64,000 bases of DNA from Punica granatum. Taxonomy: Eukaryota > Streptophyta > Magnoliopsida > Myrtales > Lythraceae. Of this stretch, positions 37,505 through 50,374 are shown piece by piece. Below the pieces are notes generated by a model. It searched no databases. It was given only the letters and a program-made list of their open reading frames with translations, and had not been told where the DNA came from. Positions within the stretch are counted from its first letter, which is position 1. Every line of letters starts with the position of its first letter. Made by a program: the position numbers and the translations under genes. The stretch spans positions 31,046,001 to 31,110,000 of the forward strand of contig NC_045131.1 of NCBI RefSeq assembly GCF_007655135.1. Direction: 5' to 3'.

Positions 37505-38804
37505 AAAGAACCTCAAACATGTTGATAATAAATTAAAAAAATGGTAATTTCAATCTCTAATGCTATGTTTGTGTTTACACTCAATTTCCGCACCTAGCGA
37601 TAACTGAGGAGCTCGTGGGGCACGTGATGGAAAGGATGAATTTTATGGATGTAATTGGCCTCACGAGGCAGCCCGTTATTGATTGGATTGGAAAACCAAG
37701 GCCCATGCAAGGAGACTGGCCTGTGATTAAAGGCCAAGACACCCTATCTAAGCTTGCGGCATCACCCGATTTTGAACAGCCGTGTGGAGATTGGACGGCT
37801 CAAGGATGAAAAGCTACGGGTCATTTCCAAACTAATGCGAGAATGAACATGGACAATTCTCAAGACGGCAAGAAAGGATATATCGTCGATGCTCAATTGA
37901 AAGTATACTATTATGCACTTGAAGCTCATGACAGAGGAAAGTTATTATATACATAAAGCTCCAAATAAGAAATGGAATTTATTGCATGTGGTTGGCTTAT
38001 AAAGAATCAAGATGGTGAGAATTTCAAAAAAGACGTCCATGCATTTCCAAACAAGAGGAGAGAGAACGTGCACCAATTTAGGGAAATTCCCGTTGTTTGA
38101 TTTCCTTGCTTTATGTATTTTCTATCATAGTTAGGAATAATTGGAGATTGTTCTCCAAGAATATTAGAGTGTTATTTCTTTCTTTTATTAGTCTTAGATA
38201 TTTAGTCAATAAGTGGAGAAGACATCTCCAAATAGGTAAGTAATTTAAAAGATAGTCTTTATTTGGTTTGTTTCTTCTAGATGATTCCCGATTACTCTAT
38301 CTTGGGCTCTATCCTAGGTTATTTATACCGGTTCGTTATTCATTTATAAAGCCCTTCGACACAACTACAAAATATGCATCTTTAATGTATCTTTTTGTTC
38401 CTTTATCCTTTACTTTTCCCATACAGTTACATTCCTTGCACTGCACCTACATATTTACCATTCTCACATTTCAATACCATACACCTTTAATTCTCGTACA
38501 ACGCCGATCATTCGGAACCTATCCCTTCTACCCATTTTGGAGCTTTCGGGCAAGGAACAGGCTTCCACCCAGCTTACGTTCCCAGCAAATTTCTTCCAAA
38601 TATGAAAGACACGGGGCACAAAATTCTAAAGATGAAAAGGACTTGGACCTCCTGAAAATATTTTAATGATAGAAATTTTGGGACAAAATTTAAATCATAT
38701 GAGAAAATAGGGAATTTTGGAAAATCGCATCTCATTTATATAATTTTCACCTTTCTTTCGGTTATAAGAAAAGCGCATGAGTTTAGTACAAAAAAATATA
38801 TAAC
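37504..38804. other. Intergenic DNA, possible decayed retroelement
   Basis: 37600-38040 has balanced composition, with a short frame at 37615-37809 that I do not recognise. A 132-residue open frame at 38268-38666 also matches nothing known and lacks coding-like features. The stretch may come from an old LTR element, but no LTR pair or polyprotein domain was found. Confidence 0.35.
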
Positions 38805-38903
38805 TAAATAAAGGGCAGAAGTAGTCATCTAACGAAAATCGAATTCATAACCTCTTAGTTCATAGATAATGACTTGTATCACTGCACTACGCTTCATTTC
38901 TCA
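38805..38903 (-). mobile_element. tRNA-derived SINE, family 2
   Basis: On the minus strand, gaagcgtagtgcagtgatac (box A-like) near 38880-38895 and ggttatgaattcgattttc (box B-like) near 38835-38853. It ends in a T/A-rich tail near 38805. Box spacing is as in the SINE at 49335-49448. Confidence 0.55.
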
Positions 38904-39779
38904 AATAAATTTTCCTTAATTTATAAGAGCAAGTATTTTTTTATCAATTTTCTCACAACTTTGTTGTTATTTTTATTTTTTTTCCATCTACTAATTCATT
39001 TTTTTTTGTGTGCACTTAAATGGGGTTTCCTTTTGATTCTTATCGCAAATCTAATCTTAAACCATACTAGAGAAGATCCACGCAATACTGCAGGATAGAT
39101 TAAAGTTATTTAATCAATAGTATTATAAGTACATTAATTAGTTTAATAAAGCTTTATGTTCTTCATTGAGAATAGATTAATATGGTATAAAAAGCCAATA
39201 TTTCTTCCAACTTGTTCCATCAGTATAATCAGCACCCCTTTTTCACCTATTCTTTCTAAGTTTGATTATATGACAATTGAAAGGTTAATAAATGATCATA
39301 AACTAAAGATTAAGATTTAAACACTCTTTAAGATATGTACTGCTTAGCATTTTATAGCTTATATATTTGCACAACAAATGATTAAAAATGTATTTAATTT
39401 TTTTAACGGAGTGCATTATCATTGTATTTGACTTAAAAAAAATATACTATGTAACATAAGGCTGAGCCTAGCGTGGCCTTTGCCTTGCATTTGCTTTTTC
39501 GAAGAATGAAGACTCCATTTGTGTTCATATAAAAAAAATCCATTTTTTTCAGAAATTTGATGATGCAGACGTCACTTTCTCGGAAAATGGAGGGGCTACT
39601 TTTGATTCTTTTTATATTGATCATGTAGATGAGCCAGCAAGAGTAGCTTCCCATAGTAGAAATATATATAATCGACTCGATTTATCGCATCGTGTTCATG
39701 CTCTTGTCCGCAGTTATCTTTCCCGAAGGTCATTGCAAGTGGCAGGGGAATGTATGAACACCGTGGAATATCCGCTAGG
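38904..39779. other. AT-rich intergenic DNA
   Basis: Poly-T and AT stretches and no gene seen. Confidence 0.5.
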
Positions 39780-40175
39780 GAATGAATTCGAACCTGCATT
39801 TAGCACGCACAGTATGCCAGCACATGGACAGTCCGCAGTTGTCACGTGCCCTTAAACACCCGCCCTCAACAATTGACCTCGAGCCGGGCTCTTCTTCCGT
39901 GCTCGGGAAAGGGGGAACTAACATGAGGCGCACACTTTGGCTGCACTCGGACATATTGAGCCTGACATGATGTGGGTGCGCACACGCGCGTGGGCGCGCT
40001 ACGCTTAACCTGGGCTCTGATACCATATTAAATTTCCATTGGGGTTATACAGGCTTAGGCTCATTTTCACTTAAAAGCTCAAGCTGATAAGTGGTGGTAC
40101 CCAAGTCTCATATAAACCCATGGATATTCTTTTTCTTTTCCGATGTGGGATTTATCCCATTTTTACTCCTCAACA
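39780..40175 (-). mobile_element. Partial LTR element: 5' LTR, tRNA-Met primer site, internal piece
   Basis: On the minus strand an LTR-like stretch of 150 bp (40175-40026) begins TGTTGAGGAG, contains tcccacatcgga, and is followed at once by TGGTATCAGAGCCC (40025-40012), complementary to initiator tRNA-Met. The next approximately 230 bp (40011-39780) is GC-richer, with no coding sequence. No second LTR was found, so the element is 3'-truncated. The LTR ends in TA, not CA, which fits decay. Its sequence differs from the element at 5270-6609. Confidence 0.7.
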
Positions 40176-42368
40176 GAATCGGTTGGCCGCCCGTCTAGCA
40201 ACATCATAGGCCCATTATGTCTATCAAGTAACCCGAAGTGTAGTCTGCTAGTGCTACCTATAGATATGCATGGTGTGCTGGATATTCGTTTGGAAAGATA
40301 CATTAAGGGAAAGAAAATAAATGGGCCTAAATGTTGGGCCGAAACTCAGTAAAAAATCACAATGGGCTCCTCGCTGGGCCTTTACTGGGCTGCTATTTTG
40401 TTGCACCACCGCAGGGCCGTTGGTTTATCTCAATTTTGAGTAAACTATACCGTCGGTCAGAAAGAGACGGGGAGGGAGAATTTCTAAATTTTTATTTATT
40501 TTTAATTGGTAATTATATATAGTTTATTAGTAATTATATAATATGCGTGTGTGTATTGTCAACTTGCTTCTCGCTGATGTCATCCCCAAGTGCAAAATTA
40601 TTATGACTAAAATTTTTAAAATTTAGAAAAGGGAAAGAAAGTCGCTTGTGAAGATAAAGATTAAATTAATTTTCAATCCCGTGTGTTTTTTCTCATTGAA
40701 TTTCCTTCTTCTTTTTTTCCCCCTTTTGTATAGATTAGATTTTCTCGTTGAATTTGAATGAGTACAATCTTTGCATATTAAGATAATACAAGCTTATCAG
40801 TCAAGGATAATTAGATTAGGCAGTTGATTACATAGGAAATGACAAACGGTATTTCTCTTCCATTAATTTTATCAATTAATCAATAAAATCTTTATCATAC
40901 TATATTATATATATATAAATATCTATGTATATAATGATAAGTTAGTCCAATTAACTCGGCAGACATCATGATTATACATACACATCCTGCCTTTTTGGTA
41001 GCAAAAGTGAAGTTGGACATGTTCTTGTTCGGTTCTTTTACGTGCGTGACGTAACTTGCCAATTCTTGATGGGCAGATTATTATGTGTCGCATTCTCCAA
41101 ATAGAAAAATCGCAATCTGACAAACTATATGTGCGTAAATATCATGCATGATCAAATTAATTGCTAAATTGAAAGAGAGAGAGAGAGAGAGAGAGAGAGA
41201 ACGCGCTTCCCACTGAACTTAATCCGCATGTTTAATTAGCCAAATGATTCCTAATTAAGAATCAGCGCGGACGATCATTATGATATACGTACATATCTCT
41301 TGCGGATAATTATCGAGGTCGTGAATTTAGATCCCGTGATCGGTATGGCCATGTGGAATAAACTCATCATTACATAATATATGATAATTTGCCACCACAT
41401 ATACATACTATATATATATATATATATATATATATTGTAGAAGCATTATAGATGTGGTGGGACTTGACGGAGATTTTATAATTTTGTATGGGTGAGTGGG
41501 CGTATATGATGGATACGAAGTCATTCTATGATCTGTTTGTTGATTAAATTGAGGTCGCAATCGAGGCTTGCAATAATTGACTTTTCATCTTATCGGAACA
41601 CCAAGGAATATATATATATGTATGTATGTATGTATGTATATATATTCTGCTACATATATACACATCCACATATACATTTATGGATTGATCCTATAAATAA
41701 AGACAAACTATACACCACATACATATACATAATACTTATGTCGACGGAAAAGGGTAACAGAATTACGCAACTAGTATAGCATGAATTAAATTGATATTAA
41801 TAATACATTATTTGCGCACACAAATGATATTCGGCATGTTGCTCTCTCCTTTTTTTTCCCCCATAACTCATCGGAACTTGCGGTTAGGAAAATATTATGG
41901 AGGACAATATAGAGATCAGAGACCTCAAAGGTTACTAAACACGATGAATGCAATAGAAAGACAACTCTCTTTAATATTATGATATTGCAAATTATTCACT
42001 CGACCTGGATTAAACCTTTGTAGATTGATAACCTGATATAGATATATCGATGAATTAAATTTGGGTCAAAATTAGTATTCAATACTGATACAGATACTGA
42101 TTACTTGAAAATGACCAAAAACAAAATACTGACTATTTCATGACATTGCGGAAAGGAAAAGGAAAATAGGTAGTAACACCAACACGATGCTGCGGATAAA
42201 AAACGTGGTGCAATAATTAGTTTTAGAAATAAAGGCCATAACGATATATTTTTTTTCTCTCTTTTTATGAGAGAAAGACAATAAACAAATTAATTTTAAA
42301 AATTTTATGGTGGATATATAATATATATTCTCTTCATTTAACTTAAGAAACATTTTAATATTATTTAT
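40176..42368. other. AT-rich intergenic DNA with microsatellites
   Basis: Simple repeats: (GA)n at 41168-41199, (TA)n at 41409-41436 and (GTAT)n at 41616-41640. A box-B-like aggtcgtgaatttagatccc near 41309-41328 may be a SINE remnant. No gene recognised. Confidence 0.5.
41168..41199. repeat. (GA)n microsatellite
   Basis: About 16 GA units, intergenic. Confidence 0.9.
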
Positions 42369-42550
42369 TCGGTATAAATCCTGATGTCCGGAAGCCCAAT
42401 TGAACCTCGACTAATCTAGTCTAACTGGATTGGCCCACTAAGGGGTAAAACTCTCTCAGCGTGAATTTTCTGCATTCACAATTATTTGAACCCGATACTT
42501 TGCTTAAACAAAACAAGTACCAAACTATTTGAACCAATGCACGTTAGTTT
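42369..42550 (-). mobile_element. SINE, family 1, third copy
   Basis: Shares with 26312-26504 the plus-strand order ggtataaatcctgatg-like start, ctaaggggtaaaactctctc, gtgaattttctgcattcaca, ctttgcttaaac, ttgaaccaatgcacgtt. Transcribed from the minus strand. Confidence 0.65.
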
Positions 42551-45500
42551 TTAATATTATTGAGATAAAAAAAAAGAAAAAGAACGCTAACTAAAATAGT
42601 ATATATGGGAGCACGATTCGGAGTGAAAAAATTCCAAAGAAAATCAATAATATTGCAATGCAGTAAGTAATACAAATATAACCGACATCAAGACTATATT
42701 AAAATTTGCCATGTTTTATTAATAGGTCATGTTGTTCCCAAAATTATTTGGATGAAAATGAAAGAGAGAGAAAATGATAAAATTATTACCTAAAAAGAAG
42801 GAAAAGTTAATGAAAAATTGCATAAAAATTATTTAGATTCATTTTCGTTTGTTATGCTTGATGCTTGAAATGGGGTTAGTTTAATGATTTTAACAGTTGC
42901 TTCATAGATAATATACTGATCAGGATAAATGGTACATTGGTTAGATGGAAAGATTTACGAAAAGAAAATCTTTCAACAATGGCGTAAAACATATATGTAT
43001 AGTACATTAAAATAATTATAATTTAATGTTTTTACAACATAAATAGCATGTATTCTGTGTCAAAATTAACTTTCAAGGATATGTGCTTAGAAAGGAAGGA
43101 GAAAAATATGTGCGAATTGTAATCAAATATATCGTAAAGGATTAGAGGGATAAAAGTAAAAGATTATGTAAGTTATAGGAATTTTTTAAGATATGGAAAA
43201 TTTTGGAAAAATTAACTAAATAACTGAACTTTGTCCGTGTCAATCTGGGGAGGCCACGTATTCCCTACTTTTATAATTCCTATCCCTTTTTTCAACGTTT
43301 TCATAATTTATCTACAAAATTTGATTGATTTTACGTTTTTGTATCTTCTTCTGATTTCTTCTTATTTCCTTCAAAAGAGCTTTAAAATTAATTCAACTTA
43401 ACTACTATACAGTTAACTCAACATGACACATCCTCCAAAAGTGGAGCAAAATATCATTTTGATGCAAATGACTCCAACATACATTTCTTCTCAAAATTAT
43501 ACTAGAACAAACCTTTATTTATGTAAAATTAGTGGAGAAACAAAAATGAATTTAGTGCTATTGGAGTGTTAGAATGTTACTTCATTGTGATGTCTCGAAT
43601 TCTTAACTGATCGTCAATTCTTTATTCTATCTTTATAATTATTGTTATTAAATCTTCTATTTATATTTAAAAACATCAGCATAACAAAGAAATTTATAAT
43701 ACCTGAACTTATCAATCCAAACTAATATAATAAAATGGGATTATTTCATCAAATTTATTGATAAACTCAATTATTCATATATTTAAGCTAATGGTGCCAA
43801 ACTAAAATTTGATTTCTTGGGTTTACAATACTATTGGTATGCAACAGAGGGGATCCGATTTGACTTCAACCTGATTCAATTTTAGATAATAGCCAGCTTC
43901 ATCTATGATTATTTTACTATATAGATTGAGTTAAATACTTTCCAATTTTGCTATGAATCCAAATAAGTATCTGATGGGTGCTAATTAAATACACATTACA
44001 GTGGAATATCTGATTTTAAAATCAAATACATATCGCCACGTGTCTCAGATAAATCATAAATATGCTCTAGATGATGAGAACTCTAAAATAAAGTATAAAA
44101 TTCAAGAAATATATTCAAGTGCACTTCGGTTTTAAGAAACATATTAGAATTAATGCTATAAAAGACTCTTATGAAAGAATGGAAAATCGACCGAGATAGA
44201 AAGACATGGGACAAATAAGGAGTACATAAGCAACAAAAAAAAATATTTTTCCTTGCATATTTAATTTTAAATGTGATTTTGGTGTACTCTAATGTTAAGT
44301 TTGCAAGTTTTAGTATATACCAAAATTTTAAAAATAATTTTTTATATGTATGCAAATAAGATGTATTAGATCTCTCACTGTGGATCATACTTTTAACCAA
44401 AATTCATTCCATTAATGTAACAAAAAAATTCATGCCATTAATAATTGATTCAAATGCGTGAGCATGTTACATTGTTTTAAATTGTAATAAATTTCTAAAA
44501 ATTGGATGAAAACTATCATTCCTCACTATTCGCCAACCAATCTTTAATTAAAAAATTAATTATGTAGTTTCCATATATGCACTAAAAAATTAATCTAAGA
44601 ATATTAAATATTAATTATGTTGCTCTTATCGTTGCTTCTTCGTATTATTTCTTGAACTCCAATTTTGAAATATTCTCCATCCTTTACATCCTTTTATATT
44701 TGATTACAAAGTATTTCATTTTATATTCCATCAGTAAATATTTTTCCATTGTCAACTAGCTACTTGACATATATAATAAGTATCAAAACTATTATCCTCT
44801 ATCACTATCATATCATACCATCTATAATTACTATGAAATTTGAAAACCCAATTTACAAAAATATTGACTAGAATCATAAAATATAAAGTTAATTAATTAG
44901 TAACAAATCATCAGTTCTTGATATATGTGAAATATATTTCAAAAAATTAATTAAAATATATAAATGCAAACCTTCCAACACGCGGACAAAAGGACTAGTT
45001 CATTAATTAAACTAGGTGCACTACTAGCATAATGTGGCGAGTCAGAAAAACATTTCATCAATTTTTTTGGTTTAGCATAGTAGTTTGTGTAATACTAATA
45101 TATATAGTATAATTAAAACTAATGATAAAAACTACTTATGTATAAAACTTTTGAACTCCTGATTGACAGTAAATGATTCAAATTTTTCAAAAAATTATAG
45201 TAAGTGGAATTTAATATAGTATAAAAGCTAGCATTTCTTTCCGCTAATCTTACTTTGAATTTCTAATATTTCTAATTAGAAAATCATGATGATAATATAA
45301 TAGGTCTTAAGTGGCCGGTTAATTTTAAGTGGAGAACTTTACTTGTGATAGGGTTCAATATTCATTAATAGCATATCTTGGTCACAACCAAGTAGATATC
45401 TAAGCAAGAATCGGTATTGGTCAACAAGCTGGTGTAACCTTCCTTTTTACCGAAAAAGTAAGGACTTATCTAACATCACCAAAAAAAAAGAAAAAAGAGA

Positions 45501-45916
45501 TTACTTAATTACTTTAAAAAAATACTTAAATTAGTTATAATTTAAAATAGGTTTTTTTATCAATATGGGTTGGTTTTAGGTGATTTGGTGAGTCTTGTGA
45601 TTGAAAAAAACTTAGGATTGGGAGAGCTTTATAATCTTTTAGTGGGCCAACATCGCTGGAACTTAAATTAGTCGGACCTATTAAACTTTCCAATATAAGG
45701 TGATGCATATAAAAAAAACTTGTATCATAAATTTAATTAAAAATTAAAAGATTCTATTTCTAAATATATCATAAGAAAGAGAGAAAGGTGAGTGCCTGCG
45801 GGAGGGGAATCCACCCAACTCGCTCTATATACAGATGGACTTATCTTAATTTGTTTTATACAATACAATGAGGCATACAAATTTCAGACGTACAATTTGA
45901 TATATATATATATATA
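42551..45916. other. Very AT-rich intergenic DNA, no gene seen
   Basis: No recognisable coding sequence, RNA gene or transposon domain. Short frames are frequent-stop noise. A reversed ACTAGT-linked motif (cacgcggacaaaaggactag) lies at 44979-44998. Confidence 0.55.
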
Positions 45917-46145
45917 GAGGGTAAATAATCTAAAAAAGCACGTACTATTCAAAAATTCCCTAATCTAGTACGAATTTAATTAACGGCCACGTAAGCAATT
46001 TAACGGCGGAGAATGGACGGAAGGAGATGGCGTGCTAGATTAGGAAAGATTTTGAAATTTTGTGTTTTTTTAGAAAATTTTTTAAAGTTCGTGCTAGATT
46101 ATGAAATTTTTGAATAGTACGTATTTTTTTATGTTATTTACCCTA
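45917..46145. mobile_element. MITE with about 64-bp inverted repeats
   Basis: The left arm starts agggtaaataatctaaaaaa and contains cgtactattcaaaaatt and taatctagtacga. The right arm, inverted, reads agggtaaataacataaaaaa, cgtactattcaaaaattt and taatctagcacga. The arms are about 64 bp and mostly matching, around a core of about 100 bp. It sits between TA runs (45901-45915 and 46145-46156), suggesting a TA target and a mariner/Stowaway-like origin. Confidence 0.8.
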
Positions 46146-49100
46146 TATATATATATCATGTAAAAGATTAGAGGTTATCGCAACCGTTTCTTTAATCTTA
46201 ATTATTAGGTGATAGGAATGGGTTATTATTTAGTTCCCAGTCCCAATCATCGAGATCAAAGGGGCATAGCGCTACTTACATCTGAGGTCTTACATATAGA
46301 TATATGTATATATATATATATAAATATATCAAAGGACTAGATAAAATATAATATATTATCCTTAATCGATCACACATAATCACTCTCAAATTTTAACCAT
46401 CCCTTATTGCAAGGATGATGATGCCGTAGGGATGAGACCGGAGACAATATTGTCATGAGGAGCAATGTCTCGGCAAGGTCTGGCCTCAGTGGAAGGGCCA
46501 ACTAAGATCCTTGCATCTCATAAAAATGAAATAATAGATCAACATTATGGTGATGTCCAATAATATGGTCCTATCGCGAATCATGCGATAATATAAAACC
46601 GGGCCGCTAGAAATGGACCAATTCTTTTGTTGGGGAGTCATGCATATACATCGTGATGATCTGCTATCGAGGTTCTTTCCTTGCATTAATAATATGGGTT
46701 CATGGCTCCGATCCATTCGTAAATTGCCTATTTGTTCCAAGTGATCCCCAAATCATAGAGAGAGAGAGATTTTGCAATTCAACATGGGAATGATCCCTTC
46801 AATATTCGCATCCTAGAAAAACAATGTCAACGGTGGGTTCGTAGTCGTCAGTACGTCTTAAATAAAATATTAAATAGCAAATTTTCAACATTAAGATCTT
46901 AAAAAATTTAGCCCCTGATTTTACCCACGTGCGGTGTAATTTTTGCTGTATATATGTATGTATTCAGGATTTTAAAAATGGGGGATAGATCTTGGAATCA
47001 AGAGGAATCTACTCTCAGATTTTATATGCATGCTGTTCTAGTTATGTTCGAAAACATATAAAATTCCTCCTCCTTTTTTTCCTTCTTTTTTCCTCTTTTC
47101 CTTAAGTATGAGGCATGGCGTTCCGAGCAGACAAACCTTAATTGCCCACAACACATAGCTTTAAATCCACTAGAATCACCTCATCGCTATAACCAAGACG
47201 ATGCCTCGTAGAACTATGAGAATTAGTTTTGGCTAGATATGTGGAGAATGTCTCGTAATCTTAGGTGTATATATATGTATTATATGTCATTTTTTTCAAT
47301 GAGAAGATAAGACATCAATTTTACTTGATTGAGAGAAAGATGAGAAAATAATTTAAAAATACTAAAATTTTAGCTTACCCAGCCAGAGCAGCCATGTGCA
47401 TGCATGACAACGACTTTCGGGCATTTCCTAGCTCTATATTCTTCCTCTAATAATTATGATGATCATCAGATGTGTATCTCCCAGATGTTAGTTCGCTAAT
47501 AAATCGAAGGGCATGGCAGTTTCTGGTAATTGACTAATTAGTTTGATTTTCTCTATGTGTCACATCCCAAATAGAAATTCTTTTTAATTATAGAGGAAGC
47601 CCTTAATATTAATCGATGCAAATGAAAAACTAAATAAATAGACACATAAAATTTCATTAATAATAATCGAGCCTAAATTTTCTTAATTCCTATACGAGGA
47701 TACATGCTACTATACCATATCCTCTTTATCCATGTCAAATGCAATTTAATCATACATATATACCAAACAACCAAAACTCCGGTTTTTGTTTTGTTTTACT
47801 GTGGATTAACTTTGCTCTCTCCAATTCTAATTTCTTACTTTACTCAGACCTAACAGGATCGTAATAATAATAAATGATGAAAAGAGGAAGCCGTAAGACA
47901 TCGATTCTTCGGGTTCCAGTTTTCTCATTACAACGGGTGTTTGTTCTCCCTCCTTTTAAACCAGAAGAGATGCTCAAAAGTACTTAGCATAGAATACATC
48001 ATGATATGAATGTATATATACCGAACGACTGATGTTCCATTTAGAAAGAAACAGTCGAGTATGTACTATTAAAAACTCAAAGAGTGGGCAGATGCACCTG
48101 TTATGATCGTTAAAAGTTCGGCCAATTAAACCGAGAGGGGCTGAGGAAAACCGAAGTGAAACTTTACATCGACGTGGCAATGGTAATAGTCCTCTGTTCC
48201 TATGGCTGCGCATACATAAAAAAGTTATATATACATATAATATATATGATCATTGAGTTGACCAACTTGCAAGTTCTCTTTTAGTATTTAACCCAACAAA
48301 GTCAACAAATGCAAAAAAGCTCTTCTAGAAAAAAAATAATTAATACATGATGCCATTAGCGTACAGTTTCTTTAAGCCCTCTTTACCGTTGAAATATTAA
48401 GGCCTGCTTCCCCTCCTCGTAAACAAGGGAAGTCCAAGTCGATCGAAGTACTGCGGTAGAGATTTCCCTCTCTTTGCATTGGACGACTACTGCCAATAGC
48501 CGCGCGTGCCGACACCCGCTCACAGTTAATCAACCACAGGAACATACATACACGCACCTTAATAATAATAATAATAATAACAATAAATAAAGAAAGAAGA
48601 AACTACGATTTTATTCCCCTTTTTCACTTCGTTTGATAGTGTAAAATCTCGTTGTCATAGCAAATTAATATTTAATTAGAAATCAAAAAATAGTTTTCAA
48701 CTGTCGATCTAATACTAATGCATGCGAGTTTGATGAATGCATACTCTTTATTATATACAAAATAAAAACGAAGACAATATTATATATGATTAATAAAAAG
48801 GGTTAGTATAAAGTGAAGACTTGACCCTGAAAAAAAAATTATTGAAGTGACGAAGGGAGGGAGAGGGACCTCATAATGCACATATAAATTATAATATAAT
48901 ATTTACTCATATTATAAATCATAATATATAGACAAGTAAAGAGAAGCACGACACCTTCCCCAGATAACATCATCTCGTCCTCGCATTGTTTTTGTTACTA
49001 TATATACGCCCCGACAAAAACTATAAACATTAATTGATGTTTAGCTTATAATTAACAACATTTAGGAAAAGGAAAGAATTAAAGATTGAACACTTTATGA

Positions 49101-49334
49101 TGATTCACCCTTCTTTCTTTGTTTCTGTTCAGTCATTCATTCATTGATTGGAAGATCCTATTCAACATGAACAAAAACTCCAACCCATAAAAAAAAAAAA
49201 AGAGGCACTGTTTCCTGAACTCCAAACACCCTCCAATCCATTCCAAGCCCCCGTCTATTGCCTTCGTTTGGTTTTTGGTAAAATATCTGCTGTTTGGTTA
49301 CTTTTTCGGTTACAATAAGAGATTCATGATCTAA
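46146..49334. other. AT-rich intergenic DNA
   Basis: No gene recognised. Minus-strand frames at 46486-46740, 47974-48213 and 48372-48557 have fairly balanced composition but match no family I know. An (AAT)n run lies at 48560-48580. Confidence 0.45.
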
Positions 49335-49448
49335 TACAAGAAATAAAAATAAAATCTAAATAAAGAGACACGAATAATCCGATTGATAAGAATCAAACTT
49401 AAAATCTCTAAATTATCAAATGGGAGTGTTAGTCACTGTATTAGACCC
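49335..49448 (-). mobile_element. tRNA-derived SINE, family 2, just upstream of the transporter
   Basis: On the minus strand, tctaatacagtgactaac near 49425-49442 (box A-like) and aagtttgattcttatc near 49380-49398 (box B-like), ending in an A/T-rich tail near 49335. About 0.9 kb upstream of the transporter ATG and close to its probable leader. Confidence 0.5.
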
Positions 49449-49497
49449 GTGCTCGCTGTTTAGTTACTTTGACATCTCCAAATTAACATTAACATAT

Positions 49498-49499
<2 letters not shown>

Positions 49500-49532
<33 letters not shown>

Positions 49533-50374
49533 ATCTGACTGTACAGTACAATTATCAAAGGAACCTCCTTTCCCTCTCTCTCTCTCTCTCTGGTTCTCTG
49601 CCTCTGAGTCTTGAGTGGCAGAGTTTTGTCTGCCAACTCCAGAGCCCTGTGATTGTGAGGTCATGTGTTTTGTTGTGGGTTGAGCGCTGAATAAAAAACA
49701 ACAGAAGGAAGGAAGAAAGGGAAGGGAGGGTCTCTCTTCTCTCTCTCTCTCTTCCTCTCGTGTGTGTTTCTTGGGAATAGATTTTTGGGTTTTCTGGAGA
49801 ATTTTAGGGAAGTACTTTGGGGGAAGAAGTTCTATTTTCTTTGGTTGATCCTGTGGGCTGAGGATGAGCTGGGCGGCCTGCCCCACCTGGTAAATTTTCT
49901 TCCAGAGCTAAACAGATTATCAATCTCTGTGCTGCTACTCCTCTGGCATGGCCTGTTCTTGACTTGAGCTCAGCTCCTCTATGTCTTTCTTTCTGTTGGG
50001 CAGCTTCGAATTAGTTGATTTTGCCGCTTTTGGTCTAGCTGATCAAAGTTTGATCTTAATTTCGATATAAGTGTCAAGTTTTTTTTTCCTTCTTCTTCTT
50101 CTTCTTCTTCTTCTTCTGATTTGTGATGATTCTCTCTGCAAGTTTTTTTCTTGTTGAATTTTCTCTTACTTGATCCTATTATTGCCGACCTCCTGACTCT
50201 ACTTGACTGAACAATTAGGACTTCGTATAGCAAGTTTGACGTTTCAGATTTAAAAAGAGTCTTTGGGTCTTCGGATTTGTCAGGAAGGAATAGCAAATTG
50301 TAGCTGCTATCACCAGTCCAAATACAGGGATGAGCTTTTGGAGATAGAAGAAAGAGTCGATTAAGTTTGCAGAG
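49500..50374 (+). promoter_or_regulatory. Presumed leader of the KUP transporter, CT/CTT-rich
   Basis: Contains (CT)n at 49502-49531, 49575-49591 and 49737-49754, and (CTT)n at 50090-50117, all in the sense strand of the transporter. Composition is typical of a long plant 5' untranslated region. Several upstream ATGs are present, so translation may be affected or part of this may be spliced out. No transcription start could be fixed. Confidence 0.5.

Noticed and set aside
38268..38666. 132-residue open frame as a gene
   Set aside because: No recognisable domain, odd composition, not part of a spliced gene, and surrounded by repeat-like DNA.
48372..48557. 61-residue minus-strand frame as a small protein gene
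   Set aside because: Composition is plausible but there is no family match, no neighbouring exon, and the length is within chance for this window.
49464..49886. 140-residue minus-strand frame with Glu/Arg repeats
   Set aside because: Produced by the CT/GA microsatellites in the transporter leader.
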